DNA of 64,000 nucleotides from Secundilactobacillus oryzae JCM 18671 (GTDB lineage Bacteria > Bacillota > Bacilli > Lactobacillales > Lactobacillaceae): assembly GCF_000740055.1 (NCBI RefSeq), contig NZ_BBJM01000001.1, positions 62,001 to 126,000 of the forward strand, read 5' to 3'. The notes below the pieces were generated by a model. That model was not told where the DNA came from. It searched no databases and was given only the letters and a program-made list of their open reading frames with translations. Shown here piece after piece: positions 26,603 to 36,694 of the stretch (its first letter is position 1; each line of letters begins with the position of its first letter). The translations under genes and the position numbers were made by a program.

Positions 26603-27211
26603 TTACTTTTTAATAACCTGAAAGCCTTTACTTTCTAGCCATTTTAACACTTGTGCTTTTGTTTCCGCAACAGTACCCGAGTTATCAATGACCACCGTGG
26701 CCCGAGCAACTTTTTCAGCGAGTGGCAATTGACTCGTAATTCGATTACTTGCTTCTTGTTCAGAAGATCCATCGCGCGCCATTAGCCGATTCAGTTGGAC
26801 TGCCTCAGGAATATTGACCACCATGATGTCATCTGCCAAATCTTCGAAATGAGCCTCAAATAACGTGGCTGCATCTAAAACAACAAATTGAGTTGCTTGT
26901 GCCGCAGATTGCTCAATTTGCGCTTTGATGGCTTGTCGAAGCAGTGGACTCATGATGCCATTTAGTTCGGTTAACTTTTGTGCATCCCCAAAAACTAATC
27001 TTCCCAATGCTTTTCGATTTAATTGCCCTTCATCAGTGACGTACTCACTGCCAAAATGTTCAGCAATCTGTTGGAGCGCAACGGAGCCTGGGACAACTAG
27101 TTCCCTCGCAATGACATCCGCATCAATAATCGAGATGCCTTGCTCTTTGAAAATTCGTGAAACCGTAGACTTTCCAGTTGCAATACCACCCGTTAAGCCA
27201 ATCACTTCCAT
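26603..27211 (-). CDS. coaE: Dephospho-CoA kinase
   Basis: A 202-residue P-loop kinase performing the last step of CoA synthesis, phosphorylating the 3'-hydroxyl of dephospho-CoA. Walker A is GLTGGIATGKSTVS near the N-terminus; the DADVIARELV segment and the VLDAATLFE region are typical. ATG 27211 (MEVIGLTGG) is chosen because TAGGAG ends 9 nt upstream; a TTG nine bases earlier would be too close. It follows mutM with a 1-nt gap, so translation is coupled. Confidence 0.95.
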   Translation of the reverse strand: MEVIGLTGGIATGKSTVSRIFKEQGISIIDADVIARELVVPGSVALQQIAEHFGSEYVTDEGQLNRKALGRLVFGDAQKLTELNGIMSPLLRQAIKAQIEQSAAQATQFVVLDAATLFEAHFEDLADDIMVVNIPEAVQLNRLMARDGSSEQEASNRITSQLPLAEKVARATVVIDNSGTVAETKAQVLKWLESKGFQVIKK

Positions 27212-27212
27212 G

Positions 27213-28049
27213 CTAATCAACTCCTATTAATCGCTGACAGTTCGGACAAAAATGGGTCCCCCGTTGCGCCACCTTAATTTTTTCAATCGGTGTCCCGCAA
27301 CGTTCACATGGTTCCCCTTTGCGACCATAAACGCGTAGATGGTTTTGAAACTGTCCAGCTTCACCAAACGCCGTGGAGAAAGAATGGACAGTCGTCCCGT
27401 GCCCCTTAATTGCTTCACCAATTTCGTCAATAATTGCCTCACGCAAATCCACAATCTTGTCTAATGGCAACAGGTTCGTTGGCTGAAGGGGATGAATTTT
27501 ACTCATCCAAAGGGTTTCGTCGACGTAGATATTACCCAGTCCCGCAATTTTACTCTGGTCAAGCAAAAACGGTTTGATGGTGCGATGGCCCTTAGCAAAA
27601 ATTTTCTGCATATAGTCCACTGTTAAGTCCTCTGCAGTAGGCTCTGGCCCCATTTCCCGCAAACCAGACACAACATCTTCGTGACCCGTTTCAATTAAGC
27701 GCATTCGACCAAACTTTCGCGTGTCCGTGTACCTCAATTGACGCCCATCCTCCAGATGAAAGACCACGTGGGTGTGCTTAGTCAGTATAGATCCTTCCGG
27801 CTGAACATCATACTTACCTTCCATCCGTAGGTGGGAAACCATCGTGAGATTATCACTCAATCGAAATAACAAATATTTGCCACGCCGATCAATTTTTTCA
27901 ATTGTCTTGCCCTCGATCGCCTGTTCAAACAATGGTGACTCTGGTGACACCATTTTAGTGTATCGAACCTCGACATTTTTAATTACGGCATTTTGGACCA
28001 AATTTGTTAATCCCCGACGTACGGTTTCAACTTCTGGTAATTCTGGCAT
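27213..28049 (-). CDS. mutM: Formamidopyrimidine-DNA glycosylase (Fpg)
   Basis: A 278-residue base-excision repair enzyme that removes 8-oxoguanine and formamidopyrimidines and cuts the resulting abasic site. The catalytic N-terminus is MPELPEVETVRRG (Pro2 nucleophile, Glu3), with Lys in the GKYLLFRL segment and the helix-two-turn-helix LLDQSKIAGLGNIYVDE. The C-terminal zinc finger has CERC and CPNC. It sits between polA and coaE, a shared repair and metabolism operon. polA ends about 20 nt upstream. Confidence 0.97.
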   Translation of the reverse strand: MPELPEVETVRRGLTNLVQNAVIKNVEVRYTKMVSPESPLFEQAIEGKTIEKIDRRGKYLLFRLSDNLTMVSHLRMEGKYDVQPEGSILTKHTHVVFHLEDGRQLRYTDTRKFGRMRLIETGHEDVVSGLREMGPEPTAEDLTVDYMQKIFAKGHRTIKPFLLDQSKIAGLGNIYVDETLWMSKIHPLQPTNLLPLDKIVDLREAIIDEIGEAIKGHGTTVHSFSTAFGEAGQFQNHLRVYGRKGEPCERCGTPIEKIKVAQRGTHFCPNCQRLIGVD

Positions 28050-28069
28050 TTAAAATCCCCCTATGCTAA

Positions 28070-30733
28070 TTACTTTGCATCGTACCAGGTTGGGCCAAAA
28101 TGACTTTCGACCTTCAATGGAATGTCTAATTTAATAGCGGAATCCATAATGCTTGGCACAAGCGTGCTTAATTTTTCTATTTCGCTTTCTGGCGCCTCAA
28201 AGATCAGTTCATCATGTACCTGAAGAAGCATCGTCGCTTCCATATTTTGCAAAGCCTTATCCATTTCAATCATCGCAACCTTAATAATATCCGCTGCACT
28301 CCCTTGAATTGGCGTATTCATTGCTGTTCGCTCAGCAAACGTCCGCTGATTGAAGTTTCGAGCATTAATGTCCGGTAAATAACGACGTCGATGCAAGATT
28401 GTTTCAACAAATCCCTGTTCTCTCGCCTGACTAACGATATTTTCCGTATAAGCTTTTACACCTGGATACTCTTCGAAGTAGGTATCGATGAATTCTTTTG
28501 CCTGTTTGCGTGAAATGCCGATATTTTGAGACAAGCCATAATCACTAATGCCATAAACAATCCCAAAGTTCACGGCTTTTGCCTGACGCCGCATATTAGG
28601 TGAAACTTCATCATCTGGCCCCAGTCTGAAAATACGACGGGCTGTACTTGCATGAATATCTTCGCCATTCTTAAAGGCAAGTTGCAGGTTCTCATCGCCG
28701 GTTAAATGAGCTAACACACGTAATTCAATCTGTGAATAGTCAGATGAGAAAATCTGCCAACCCGGTTTTCGTGGCACAAACGCTTGGCGAATTTGACGTC
28801 CTTCATCACTTCGAACCGGAATGTTCTGGAGGTTTGGATCCACAGATGAAAGTCGCCCTGTTTGCGTTAACGTTTGGACGTAACGGGTATGAACTTTTTG
28901 ATCATCCGGATTGATTACCTTCAGCAAGCCCTCGACATAGGTTGATTGAATTTTAGCAATCTGACGATAACGCAAGATATTCTCGGCGATTGGCGCATCT
29001 GCTGCCAATTTTTCAAGAACTTCAACAGATGTTGAGTACCCTGTCTTGGTCTTTTTAATAGCTGGCAATTGTAGTTTTTCAAAAAGAATTCGGCTTAATT
29101 GCTTTGGCGAACTAATATTGAACTCTTCACCGGCCTCCTGATAAATCACTAATTCAATTTCACTTAGTTTTTCGGTGAAGACACTCTTCATGCTCTCAAG
29201 TTTATCAGCATCCACCGTAATACCAGCAATTTCCATTCGTGCCAGTACAAAGGCAACCGGACGCTCCAAATCAAGATAAAGGTCCATTTGATTGTTATCA
29301 GTCAGTTCCTTATAGAGTGATGTCTTTAGCGTCTGAATCGCTTGAGCTTTGCGGGCCAAGTGAGAATAGAAGATGTCATCATTAAGTGGGACCTCCCGCT
29401 TCGCACCTTTACCGTAAACCACATCATCAGTTTCAACTTCCGAGTAGCCGTGTTGTTTAGCGAGTTTCCCAAGGTCATTGTTATTATCGTTCGTATCCAA
29501 TAGATATGACACAAGTAGTAAATCAAAATCAACATTGTTTAAAGTGATATCTAACCGATTCAATCCCACATAAGTCCGTTTCGCATCGAAGACGTCCTTC
29601 GTAACTGTCTTATCTTCAAGCAACGTCTTCACTTCGGGACGCGTCAGTAAATCGACGTCACGGCCGACATACCAATCGTTCCCTGCGCCTAAAACAAATC
29701 CGGTCATAGGTGAAAGATGATAGTTATCTTCCGGCATTTCCAAGTAAAAAGTCACGTCATCTTTGAATTCTGAGACTTCATCGAGATTATCGTCGTTCAA
29801 CACCGTATAGGTAATTTCGGAAAGTTGTTCAGTCTCTCCTGCACCCGTAATCCCTTGATCATTTAGTTTGTTGAGGAAAGATTGGAAGTTCATCTTCTTA
29901 TAAAAATCGACTAACTTCTCCATATCAGGACCATCGTACTTAAGGTCATCCAAGCCGATTTCGATTGGTGCATCTCGTTTGATTGTCGCAAGTTCACGTG
30001 CTCTAAAAGCTTGGTCGCGATCTTCAATTAAATGCTCTTTAAGCTTCTTAGCCGTAATATCATCAATGTGATCATAAACGCCTTGAATACTGCCGTAATC
30101 TTGAATCAGAGAAACGGCCGTCTTCGGACCTACTTTAGCAACTCCAGGATAATTATCAGAATTATCTCCCTGGAGGCCCTTCATTTCGATGATTTGTTCC
30201 GGTGTGATGCCTAATTTTTCTTTAACAAATTCGGGCGTATAGTGCTCAACATCCGTAACCCCGCGTTTAGATACAGAAACAGTCGTTAATTCAGAAGCCA
30301 GTTGGGTTAAATCGCGGTCACCAGTTACAATCGTGGTTTGAATCCCAGCGGATTCTGCCTCACGTGCCAGTGTCCCAATAATATCATCGGCTTCGTATTC
30401 TTTAAGTTCATACGTTTTGATACCTCTACTGGTCAAAAGCTCCTTGATATACGGCATTTGTTCTGAAAATTCGCTTGGTGTCTTGGCTCGCCCACCCTTG
30501 TAGTCTGCATACATTTTAGTTCTAAAAGTTGTCTTGCCAGCATCAAAGGCCACCAGCACCTTTGTTGGTTCAACATGGTTCAACATCAAATCAAGCATCG
30601 TGTTAAATCCATAGATGGCGTTTGTATGGAGTCCTTCATCGTTAGTGAATCGACTCAGTGAATTGTACAAAGCAAAAAACGCTTTGAACGCGACACTGTT
30701 TCCATCAATTAGTAGCAGTTTTTCTTTAGTCAT
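28070..30733 (-). CDS. polA: DNA polymerase I
   Basis: An 887-residue family A polymerase for Okazaki fragment maturation and repair. The 5'-3' exonuclease is residues 1-290 (LLIDGNSVAFKAFFAL, EADDIIGTLA, GDRDLTQL). The 3'-5' exonuclease-like domain from about residue 300 lacks the DxE metal motif (LEMPEDN), so it probably cannot proofread. The polymerase core has motif A FSSDYSQIELRVLAH, motif B RRQAKAVNFGIVYG and motif C LLQVHDELIFEAP. The start is ATG 30733 (MTKEKLLLIDG), preceded by AAGGAG; the frame is open 15 nt further to an ATG without a good site. Confidence 0.97.
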   Translation of the reverse strand: MTKEKLLLIDGNSVAFKAFFALYNSLSRFTNDEGLHTNAIYGFNTMLDLMLNHVEPTKVLVAFDAGKTTFRTKMYADYKGGRAKTPSEFSEQMPYIKELLTSRGIKTYELKEYEADDIIGTLAREAESAGIQTTIVTGDRDLTQLASELTTVSVSKRGVTDVEHYTPEFVKEKLGITPEQIIEMKGLQGDNSDNYPGVAKVGPKTAVSLIQDYGSIQGVYDHIDDITAKKLKEHLIEDRDQAFRARELATIKRDAPIEIGLDDLKYDGPDMEKLVDFYKKMNFQSFLNKLNDQGITGAGETEQLSEITYTVLNDDNLDEVSEFKDDVTFYLEMPEDNYHLSPMTGFVLGAGNDWYVGRDVDLLTRPEVKTLLEDKTVTKDVFDAKRTYVGLNRLDITLNNVDFDLLLVSYLLDTNDNNNDLGKLAKQHGYSEVETDDVVYGKGAKREVPLNDDIFYSHLARKAQAIQTLKTSLYKELTDNNQMDLYLDLERPVAFVLARMEIAGITVDADKLESMKSVFTEKLSEIELVIYQEAGEEFNISSPKQLSRILFEKLQLPAIKKTKTGYSTSVEVLEKLAADAPIAENILRYRQIAKIQSTYVEGLLKVINPDDQKVHTRYVQTLTQTGRLSSVDPNLQNIPVRSDEGRQIRQAFVPRKPGWQIFSSDYSQIELRVLAHLTGDENLQLAFKNGEDIHASTARRIFRLGPDDEVSPNMRRQAKAVNFGIVYGISDYGLSQNIGISRKQAKEFIDTYFEEYPGVKAYTENIVSQAREQGFVETILHRRRYLPDINARNFNQRTFAERTAMNTPIQGSAADIIKVAMIEMDKALQNMEATMLLQVHDELIFEAPESEIEKLSTLVPSIMDSAIKLDIPLKVESHFGPTWYDAK

Positions 30734-30807
30734 AATTTTCTCCTTCATCGTTTCTTCCTTCTACAAGTGTACCAAATTTATCAGTTAAAAGGCTGATAAA
30801 GGCAAAG

Positions 30808-30846
30808 AAAAAAGCTTCACCAACGTGAGCTGGTGAAGCTTTTTAT
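30808..30846. terminator. Terminator after the Bax-inhibitor-1 family gene
   Basis: AAAAAGCTTCACCA and TGGTGAAGCTTTTTT form a perfect 12-bp stem, immediately after the stop of the minus-strand gene and before polA. Confidence 0.9.
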
Positions 30847-30853
30847 TGTCAGG

Positions 30854-31564
30854 TTAATCTCTTGAACCACCAAAGGCCCCAAAGATTTGGACTAAACTTA
30901 AGAATAAGTTGACGAAATCTAAGTAGAGCTGAAGCGCACCCATAACGGCAAGTCCAGATACGGAAATTTGGCCTGAATTCTGCATATAAATCTGTTTCAT
31001 CTTATTGGTATCAGTTGCCGTCAAAATCGTGAAAATAATAACCGCGATAAATGAGAAGACAAGTGAAATCATGCTGCTCTTGAAGATAAACGCATTCAAC
31101 AGGTTGATTACGATTAAAGCAATCAAGGCTGCAACTGCTTGCGTTCCCACTCGAGTTAAGTCACGTTTAGTCGTAGCACCGATAAAGGCCATCACGAGGA
31201 AGACCGCAGCACTCGCGATGAAGGCACTCACAATCGTTGTACTCGTGTAAATTAACGTGTAAAACGAGAAAACGGCCCCCATCAACGCTGCATAAATCAT
31301 TAGGAGAACTAAACTTAATCCTGAATTTTTCATTGATTGTGAAGAAATCAAGAATGGGAAAACAAACATTGCGATCAGTGGAATCCAAATGCCACCACCG
31401 TTAAACATTGCCATGACACTTGGGAAAAATTCTGTGACCGCGTAAGCAGATCCTGCAGAAACGAGCACTGCAAGCCCCATCCAAGCGAACATTCTTGTCA
31501 TAAAAGCATTTAAGCCAGCGTCGGCATTTACAATTCTCCGACCAGTTCCATCATAATTGTTCAT
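30854..31564 (-). CDS. Bax inhibitor-1/YccA family membrane protein
   Basis: A 236-residue integral membrane protein with seven hydrophobic segments, characteristic of the BI-1/YccA (TMBIM) family of Ca2+ leak or stress-related channels. The N-terminus is NAFMTRMFAWMGLAVLVSAGSAYAV and the last helix is LQLYLDFVNLFLSLVQIFGAFGG, with the conserved LYLDFVNLF. The acidic pair near the C-terminus (ATDTNKMKQIY) is also family-like. The start is ATG 31564 (MNNYDG), preceded by AGGGGTGA. The gene appears monocistronic. The physiological role in lactobacilli is not known. Confidence 0.88.
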   Translation of the reverse strand: MNNYDGTGRRIVNADAGLNAFMTRMFAWMGLAVLVSAGSAYAVTEFFPSVMAMFNGGGIWIPLIAMFVFPFLISSQSMKNSGLSLVLLMIYAALMGAVFSFYTLIYTSTTIVSAFIASAAVFLVMAFIGATTKRDLTRVGTQAVAALIALIVINLLNAFIFKSSMISLVFSFIAVIIFTILTATDTNKMKQIYMQNSGQISVSGLAVMGALQLYLDFVNLFLSLVQIFGAFGGSRD

Positions 31565-31649
31565 TTGCGTCACCCCTATTATATTCTCACGATAAAATAT
31601 CACGTCGCGGTGGTGCAGTCAACCGAATCGATTCTAGCGCTAGAGAAAC

Positions 31650-32981
31650 TTAATTATTTTTCAATGATAAATGACTCAGCAAATCTTCATAAGCCCGTTC
31701 GTACTTTTGCACATCTCCGGCTCCCATGAAAACGACAACGGCATCATGGTAGTCCAACAGCGGTGACATGTTGTCAACTTTGAGAATCTCGCCACCCTTG
31801 GTAATCTTTTTCGCTAAGTCAGCACTTGAAACCGCTCCTTTAGTTTCTCTAGCAGAACTAAAGATATCTGTCAGGTAAACCTTATCGGCCATGCTGAGTG
31901 ATTTGGCAAAATCATCCATCAGCGCAATCGTTCTGGAGAACGTATGTGGTTGGAAGACGGCAATAACTTGTTTGTCAGGGTATTTTTGACGAGCTGCATC
32001 AAGCGTTGCGTTAATTTCAGATGGATGATGCGCATAGTCATCAATAATCGTCATATCAGCCAGTTTACGTTCAGTAAACCGACGTTTAACACCCTTGAAA
32101 CTCAATAGTTCTTTCTTAATTTCGTTCAAATCAACGTCTTCAAAGTAAGAAACCGCAATAACTGCCAAACTATTTAGGACGTTGTGCTTTCCAAATAGCG
32201 GTACTGAATAAGTTCCCAGGAACTCATCGTGATGATAAACATCAAATTGTGAGCCACTAGTTGTTCGTTTGATGTTAACGGCTCTAAAGTCATCATCTTC
32301 GTTAGTACCATAGTAATAAACTGGAACCTTCGCTTCTAGCTTACGAAGTTCTTTGTCATCACCCCAAGCAAAAATACCTTTCTTAACCTGGTTGGCTAAC
32401 GTTTGAAATGCTGAAAAGACGTCTTCGATGCCCGTGTAATAGTCGGGGTGATCAAAGTCGATATTAGTCATAATAGCGTAATCTGGATGTTGCGCTAAGA
32501 AATGACGACGATATTCATCTGCTTCAAAAACAAAGAACCGGGCGTCTGGTACACCCTTTCCTGAACCATCACCGATTAAGTAACTAGTTGGCGCAATGCC
32601 GCTCAAGACATGAGCTAATAACCCTGTTGTACTGGTTTTACCATGGGCACCAGCAACACCAATGCTCGTATAGCCTTCAATCAGCTTACCCAAGAAATCG
32701 TGGTAGCGATACACATCCAAATTCATGGCAAGCGCCTTCTTAATTTCTGGATGATCATCCTCAAATGAATTTCCGGCAATCACCGTTAGGCCTTCAGTAA
32801 TGTTAGCTTCGTCAAACGGTAAAACTTTGATTCCCGCCTGTTCGAGGCCGCGTTGTGTAAATGTGTATTGTGTAATATCAGAGCCTTGTACCTTAAAGCC
32901 CTTGTCATGCAAAATAAGGGCCAGGGCACTCATCCCAGATCCTTTAATTCCAACAAAATGATAAACAGTATCGCTATCCAT
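31650..32981 (-). CDS. murC: UDP-N-acetylmuramate--L-alanine ligase
   Basis: A 443-residue Mur ligase that adds L-Ala to UDP-MurNAc, the first peptide step of peptidoglycan synthesis. The N-terminus has [17 protein letters not shown] (UDP-binding), the central ATP site is [15 protein letters not shown], and later segments are [15 protein letters not shown] and [10 protein letters not shown]. The start at ATG 32981 is preceded by AAGAGGATC; the frame extends upstream without a site. murC lies next to sftA and ytpR, an arrangement also found in Bacillus subtilis. Confidence 0.97.
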   Translation of the reverse strand: MDSDTVYHFVGIKGSGMSALALILHDKGFKVQGSDITQYTFTQRGLEQAGIKVLPFDEANITEGLTVIAGNSFEDDHPEIKKALAMNLDVYRYHDFLGKLIEGYTSIGVAGAHGKTSTTGLLAHVLSGIAPTSYLIGDGSGKGVPDARFFVFEADEYRRHFLAQHPDYAIMTNIDFDHPDYYTGIEDVFSAFQTLANQVKKGIFAWGDDKELRKLEAKVPVYYYGTNEDDDFRAVNIKRTTSGSQFDVYHHDEFLGTYSVPLFGKHNVLNSLAVIAVSYFEDVDLNEIKKELLSFKGVKRRFTERKLADMTIIDDYAHHPSEINATLDAARQKYPDKQVIAVFQPHTFSRTIALMDDFAKSLSMADKVYLTDIFSSARETKGAVSSADLAKKITKGGEILKVDNMSPLLDYHDAVVVFMGAGDVQKYERAYEDLLSHLSLKNN

Positions 32982-33084
32982 GAAGATCCTCTTTTCCAAC
33001 GTTTTTATCACAAGCCATAAATGACGTTTTACATTTTATATTGCTAAATAATAGTGTAGCACACTCGAATCCCTCGGAAAACAA

Positions 33085-35535
33085 CTATGCCAGAGGTTGA
33101 TGATGGTCATCATCCATGTCATCCGGCGTCAAATAGATGTCTCGTGGCTTGGATCCGTGCTGTTCCGAAATATAGTGTCGACTTTCAAGTTCATCAATAA
33201 TATTGGCAGCTCGATTATAGCCAATCGAAAAGACACGCTGCAGCTTAGACGTTGAAACCGTATCTTCTTTAGAAATAAAAGCCATCACCGCAGGCATCAG
33301 ATCATCTTCGCCTGTACTTTCAGTCGCTTGTGCGACCAGTGAGTCGGGTGAAAACTCATATTTTGCTGGTTGCTGTGATCTAACAAATGCCGTAATTGAC
33401 TCTACTTCAGCGTCAATAAACGCCCCTTGTAATCTAATTGGCTGACTCGCACTGTTACCGAGGTACAGCATATCGCCACGACCGAGTAGTCGTTCGGCAC
33501 CACCCGTATCAAGAATTGTTCTGGAATCAATTTGACTTGATACCATGAATGCAATTCTGGCAGGAATATTATTTTTGATAATACCAGTAACAACATCAAC
33601 ACTTGGACGTTGCGTTGCCACAAGTAAATGAATACCAGCAGCACGTGCTTTTTGGGTAATTCGAACAATGTAATCTTCGACTTCACTAGAAGCGACCATC
33701 ATCAAATCAGCCAACTCATCAATTACGACCACGATGTATGGCATTTTTAATCCATATTCCTGATTGGCTTCAGCCTTTTCGTTAAATTGTTCAATGTTAC
33801 GTGCACCGGCAGCGGCTAATTTTTCATAACGCTGATCCATTTCCTTAACCATCCATTTGAGCGCAGCTGAAGCAGTCTTAGGATCGGAAATCACTGGTGA
33901 GAGCAAATGAGGGATGCCATCATAAGGCGCCATTTCAACAGCTTTCGGATCAATTAGAAGTAATCGCAATTGCTCTGGCGTTGCTTTATAAAGTAAAGAA
34001 ACCAAGACACTATTAATAAAGACTGATTTACCAGCACCAGTTGCCCCAGCAATCAAACCATGAGGCATTTTTCTTAAATCAGTGACTTGTGGTTTACCAA
34101 ATAAATCAACCCCAAGCGCAACTGTTAATGGTGACTTGCTTGCCTTAAAAGGTTCTGAGTTAACAATTTCAGATAACATAACCGGCCGAGGTTGCGGATT
34201 AGGAATTTCAATTCCCACCGTATTTTTACCAGGGATTGGCGCTTCAATTCGAATGTCTTTAGCAGCCAGTGCCAATTTCAAGTCATCCGTCAGGTTCGTG
34301 ATTTTGCTAACCTTAACCCCTAATGCCAAGTGCACTTGGAACTGGGTGACAGTGGGTCCAATCGTCCAATCGGTCACTTCAGCATCCACATTAAACGCCT
34401 TCAATGTCTCATCCAGTTTGGCACTTTGACTTCTCGTCCAGTTTTCCTCGTCAACCTGGTTCACAACTACCGGCGGCTTAAGCAAACTTGTCTCCGGAAA
34501 ATGATAGGCGTGGGTGCGGACATCCGTCTCCGCTTCATTAGGCGTTGCATTACTTGTCTCAGGTTCTGTGTGCGGTTCTTTTTGAGATTGATTAAACAGG
34601 GACAATTTCGTTTCTTGCGCTGCTCGACCTGCTTCATCATCCAATATATTGCCAAGTGATAAGCCCAGCCCACGATTAGGTGCAGCACTTTTCTTATTCT
34701 CGGCTCGTTTTTTCAGTCGTTCGGTAAGACGCTTTCGCCGTTTTCGGAGTGCCTCTTGTTTAGCATCTGGATGATTCACTTGGTTAGAAACCGATTGTCG
34801 CTCATCGGCTGTTTTTAAAATCTCTACCAGATCCTGCTCTGAATGATCTATTGCATCTTTAGCTGATTCCGAATCTTCCACGGGTTTGACCGGCTCGTTA
34901 ATTTCACTAGCTTCTTCTGCAGCTGCCATCAACGAGCTCGTAATTGCATTATTCGCCCGACTTGTCTCTGGACGAGGTTCCACGGTTTCCAAACTGGATT
35001 CCGGTGTCTGCTCAGGCTCAGTCTGAAGCTCCCGCTGGCTTTCTTCCAATGCTGGCACTGACAAATCGCTATTAACCTCATTCACGTCATCTTCTACCGA
35101 CTCTAACTGAAGGTCGAGTGGTGAATCAGTTAGTTGTTCATCAACCTCTGAGCCAAATAGTAAATAGCTGTCATCATCTTTACGAATTTGCGCTAGCAAT
35201 GCATTGTAGTTGACCAAATCTCGTTGTCGATCCTGTCGATTCAGTGGTTTAGGAATACGTGTCGGATGAAAGATTCGATTCTGTTCCCAACTGGCGGTCG
35301 CTGCAGGTTCCTTCAGCTCCGGCTGACAAACCGGCTGAATTGGTACCTTAGCTTCTGATTTAGGTTGTGCACGCTTTACCACCGCTCGTCGATTAACATC
35401 TGAACTCACTAAATAGCCGTCAGATTGTGACGACTTTTCGGCTTGTTTATTTTGTTGCTGTGCTTCTTCTTGTTGCTTTCGTTTTCGTAGCATTGGATAC
35501 TTTCTGTAAAAAGCTGGACCATCATAATGTCCCAT
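33085..35535 (-). CDS. sftA: FtsK/SpoIIIE-type DNA translocase, soluble SftA class
   Basis: An 816-residue DNA pump acting on chromosome ends at the division septum. No membrane segment is present: residues 1-350 are a charged, low-complexity region rich in Glu, Ser and Lys, where FtsK would have four helices. The motor has Walker A GATGAGKSVFINSVL at about residue 495 and Walker B VVIDELADLMM, with arginine-finger region RPSVDVVTG. The C-terminal winged-helix gamma domain SKLQRVFSIGYNRAANIIDEL binds the orienting KOPS/SRS sequence. Soluble form and murC-ytpR neighbours identify the Bacillus SftA (YtpS) orthologue. A separate membrane FtsK is expected elsewhere. Confidence 0.93.
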   Translation of the reverse strand: MGHYDGPAFYRKYPMLRKRKQQEEAQQQNKQAEKSSQSDGYLVSSDVNRRAVVKRAQPKSEAKVPIQPVCQPELKEPAATASWEQNRIFHPTRIPKPLNRQDRQRDLVNYNALLAQIRKDDDSYLLFGSEVDEQLTDSPLDLQLESVEDDVNEVNSDLSVPALEESQRELQTEPEQTPESSLETVEPRPETSRANNAITSSLMAAAEEASEINEPVKPVEDSESAKDAIDHSEQDLVEILKTADERQSVSNQVNHPDAKQEALRKRRKRLTERLKKRAENKKSAAPNRGLGLSLGNILDDEAGRAAQETKLSLFNQSQKEPHTEPETSNATPNEAETDVRTHAYHFPETSLLKPPVVVNQVDEENWTRSQSAKLDETLKAFNVDAEVTDWTIGPTVTQFQVHLALGVKVSKITNLTDDLKLALAAKDIRIEAPIPGKNTVGIEIPNPQPRPVMLSEIVNSEPFKASKSPLTVALGVDLFGKPQVTDLRKMPHGLIAGATGAGKSVFINSVLVSLLYKATPEQLRLLLIDPKAVEMAPYDGIPHLLSPVISDPKTASAALKWMVKEMDQRYEKLAAAGARNIEQFNEKAEANQEYGLKMPYIVVVIDELADLMMVASSEVEDYIVRITQKARAAGIHLLVATQRPSVDVVTGIIKNNIPARIAFMVSSQIDSRTILDTGGAERLLGRGDMLYLGNSASQPIRLQGAFIDAEVESITAFVRSQQPAKYEFSPDSLVAQATESTGEDDLMPAVMAFISKEDTVSTSKLQRVFSIGYNRAANIIDELESRHYISEQHGSKPRDIYLTPDDMDDDHHQPLA

Positions 35536-35621
35536 GATTGACTTTCACCACCATCATTTGAGTATCACAATTCAAATATATGTATATAACAATATGCCAT
35601 TATTACGGCATATTGCTCATT

Positions 35622-36263
35622 TTAGTTAAAAATATGTTGTGCCGCGTCACTCGTAACATCAAATGGCGTCCCAACTTCAAAACTATCTGGTAGAATCATT
35701 GCCCCCGGTTTATTTGGTGCACCAGGAATATGCATTTCTCTACCCGAAACAATCATGCCGTCACTTTCAACGCCACGTAATTGTCCTGGCCAGATGACGA
35801 GACCATCGGGCATCATTGCCCCAACTTTGGCCACCACAACTTTGATTCCCGTTTGCATGTTAGGTGAACCACTCACAATCTGAACGCTTTGACCATTGTC
35901 GACCACTGTTGTAGTGATATTTAAATGATCAGAATCTGGATGAGGTTCCATGCTCTCGACATAGCCAACAACAAACTTTGGTTCATTGTCAGTGGTCAAC
36001 TCAGCTTCAAAACCAGCGTTACTGAGCGCCTGATTCAAGCGTGTAACTTGATCGGCCGCTAAGAAAATCTGACCATTACCTTCAAAGTTCTCTAAAACCT
36101 TTGAGACGTTAAGAAAATTATATCCTAGACTTTGATTTGTTTGCGCATCAAAAATCCGAACAACATCACCTTTTTGCTCCGATGCCTGAGTTGCCACGTC
36201 TGCATTTAAAATAACGACGAGCGTGTCACCCATTTCACGTGGATTATAACTCGAAATTAGCAT
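35622..36263 (-). CDS. ytpR: YtpR family tRNA-binding domain protein
   Basis: A 213-residue protein with an N-terminal DUF4479 domain (about 1-90) and a C-terminal OB-fold tRNA-binding domain (about 95-200) containing VVGYVESMEPHPDSDHLN, SGSPNMQTG and the final ILPDSFEVGTPFD. The OB domain closely resembles that of the PheT beta subunit. The role is not defined; it may bind tRNA in trans. It follows ytpP by 27 nt and precedes sftA, as in Bacillus subtilis. Confidence 0.92.
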   Translation of the reverse strand: MLISSYNPREMGDTLVVILNADVATQASEQKGDVVRIFDAQTNQSLGYNFLNVSKVLENFEGNGQIFLAADQVTRLNQALSNAGFEAELTTDNEPKFVVGYVESMEPHPDSDHLNITTTVVDNGQSVQIVSGSPNMQTGIKVVVAKVGAMMPDGLVIWPGQLRGVESDGMIVSGREMHIPGAPNKPGAMILPDSFEVGTPFDVTSDAAQHIFN

Positions 36264-36290
36264 TAATAATTACCCTTCTATCACTTGAAA

Positions 36291-36614
36291 TTAGCTAGCT
36301 AGTCCATCGATGAACTGCTCGACTTGTTCCTTGGTTTTACGATCTTTATTTACAAAACGACCCGTTTCAGTACCCTTATCAAATGCGATAAAGCTTGGAA
36401 TCCCGAAAACACTTAATTCAGCTGCCAAGTCAATATTTTCATCTCGATCGACTGCTAAAAAGTGATAGTCTGCATATTCCTTTTCGATTTCTGGCATTGA
36501 GGGCTTGATAAAGGCACAGTCTGAGCACCAGGTTGCTGAGAAAAATAACATGTATTTGCCATCTTTAATCTTTTCCATTAATTCATCTTTGTTCATTACT
36601 GGTAATGCTTCCAT
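36291..36614 (-). CDS. ytpP: Thioredoxin family protein (YtpP-like)
   Basis: A 107-residue thioredoxin-fold protein. The redox motif is WCSDC (Cys30/Cys33 by counting), in the position of the WCGPC of thioredoxin, with cis-Pro in FGIPSFIAFD. The Ser-Asp pair should alter the redox potential. YtpP relatives are thiol-disulfide or bacillithiol-related proteins in Firmicutes. It precedes ytpR with a 27-nt gap. It probably acts in the cytosol, as there is no signal peptide. Confidence 0.88.
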   Translation of the reverse strand: MEALPVMNKDELMEKIKDGKYMLFFSATWCSDCAFIKPSMPEIEKEYADYHFLAVDRDENIDLAAELSVFGIPSFIAFDKGTETGRFVNKDRKTKEQVEQFIDGLAS

Positions 36615-36694
36615 AGGTTTTCGTCTCCTTTATTATTAGGGTTAACAAGAATATATGTTACTACTCCTATTAAAAACTACCTAGTCACAAGCCT

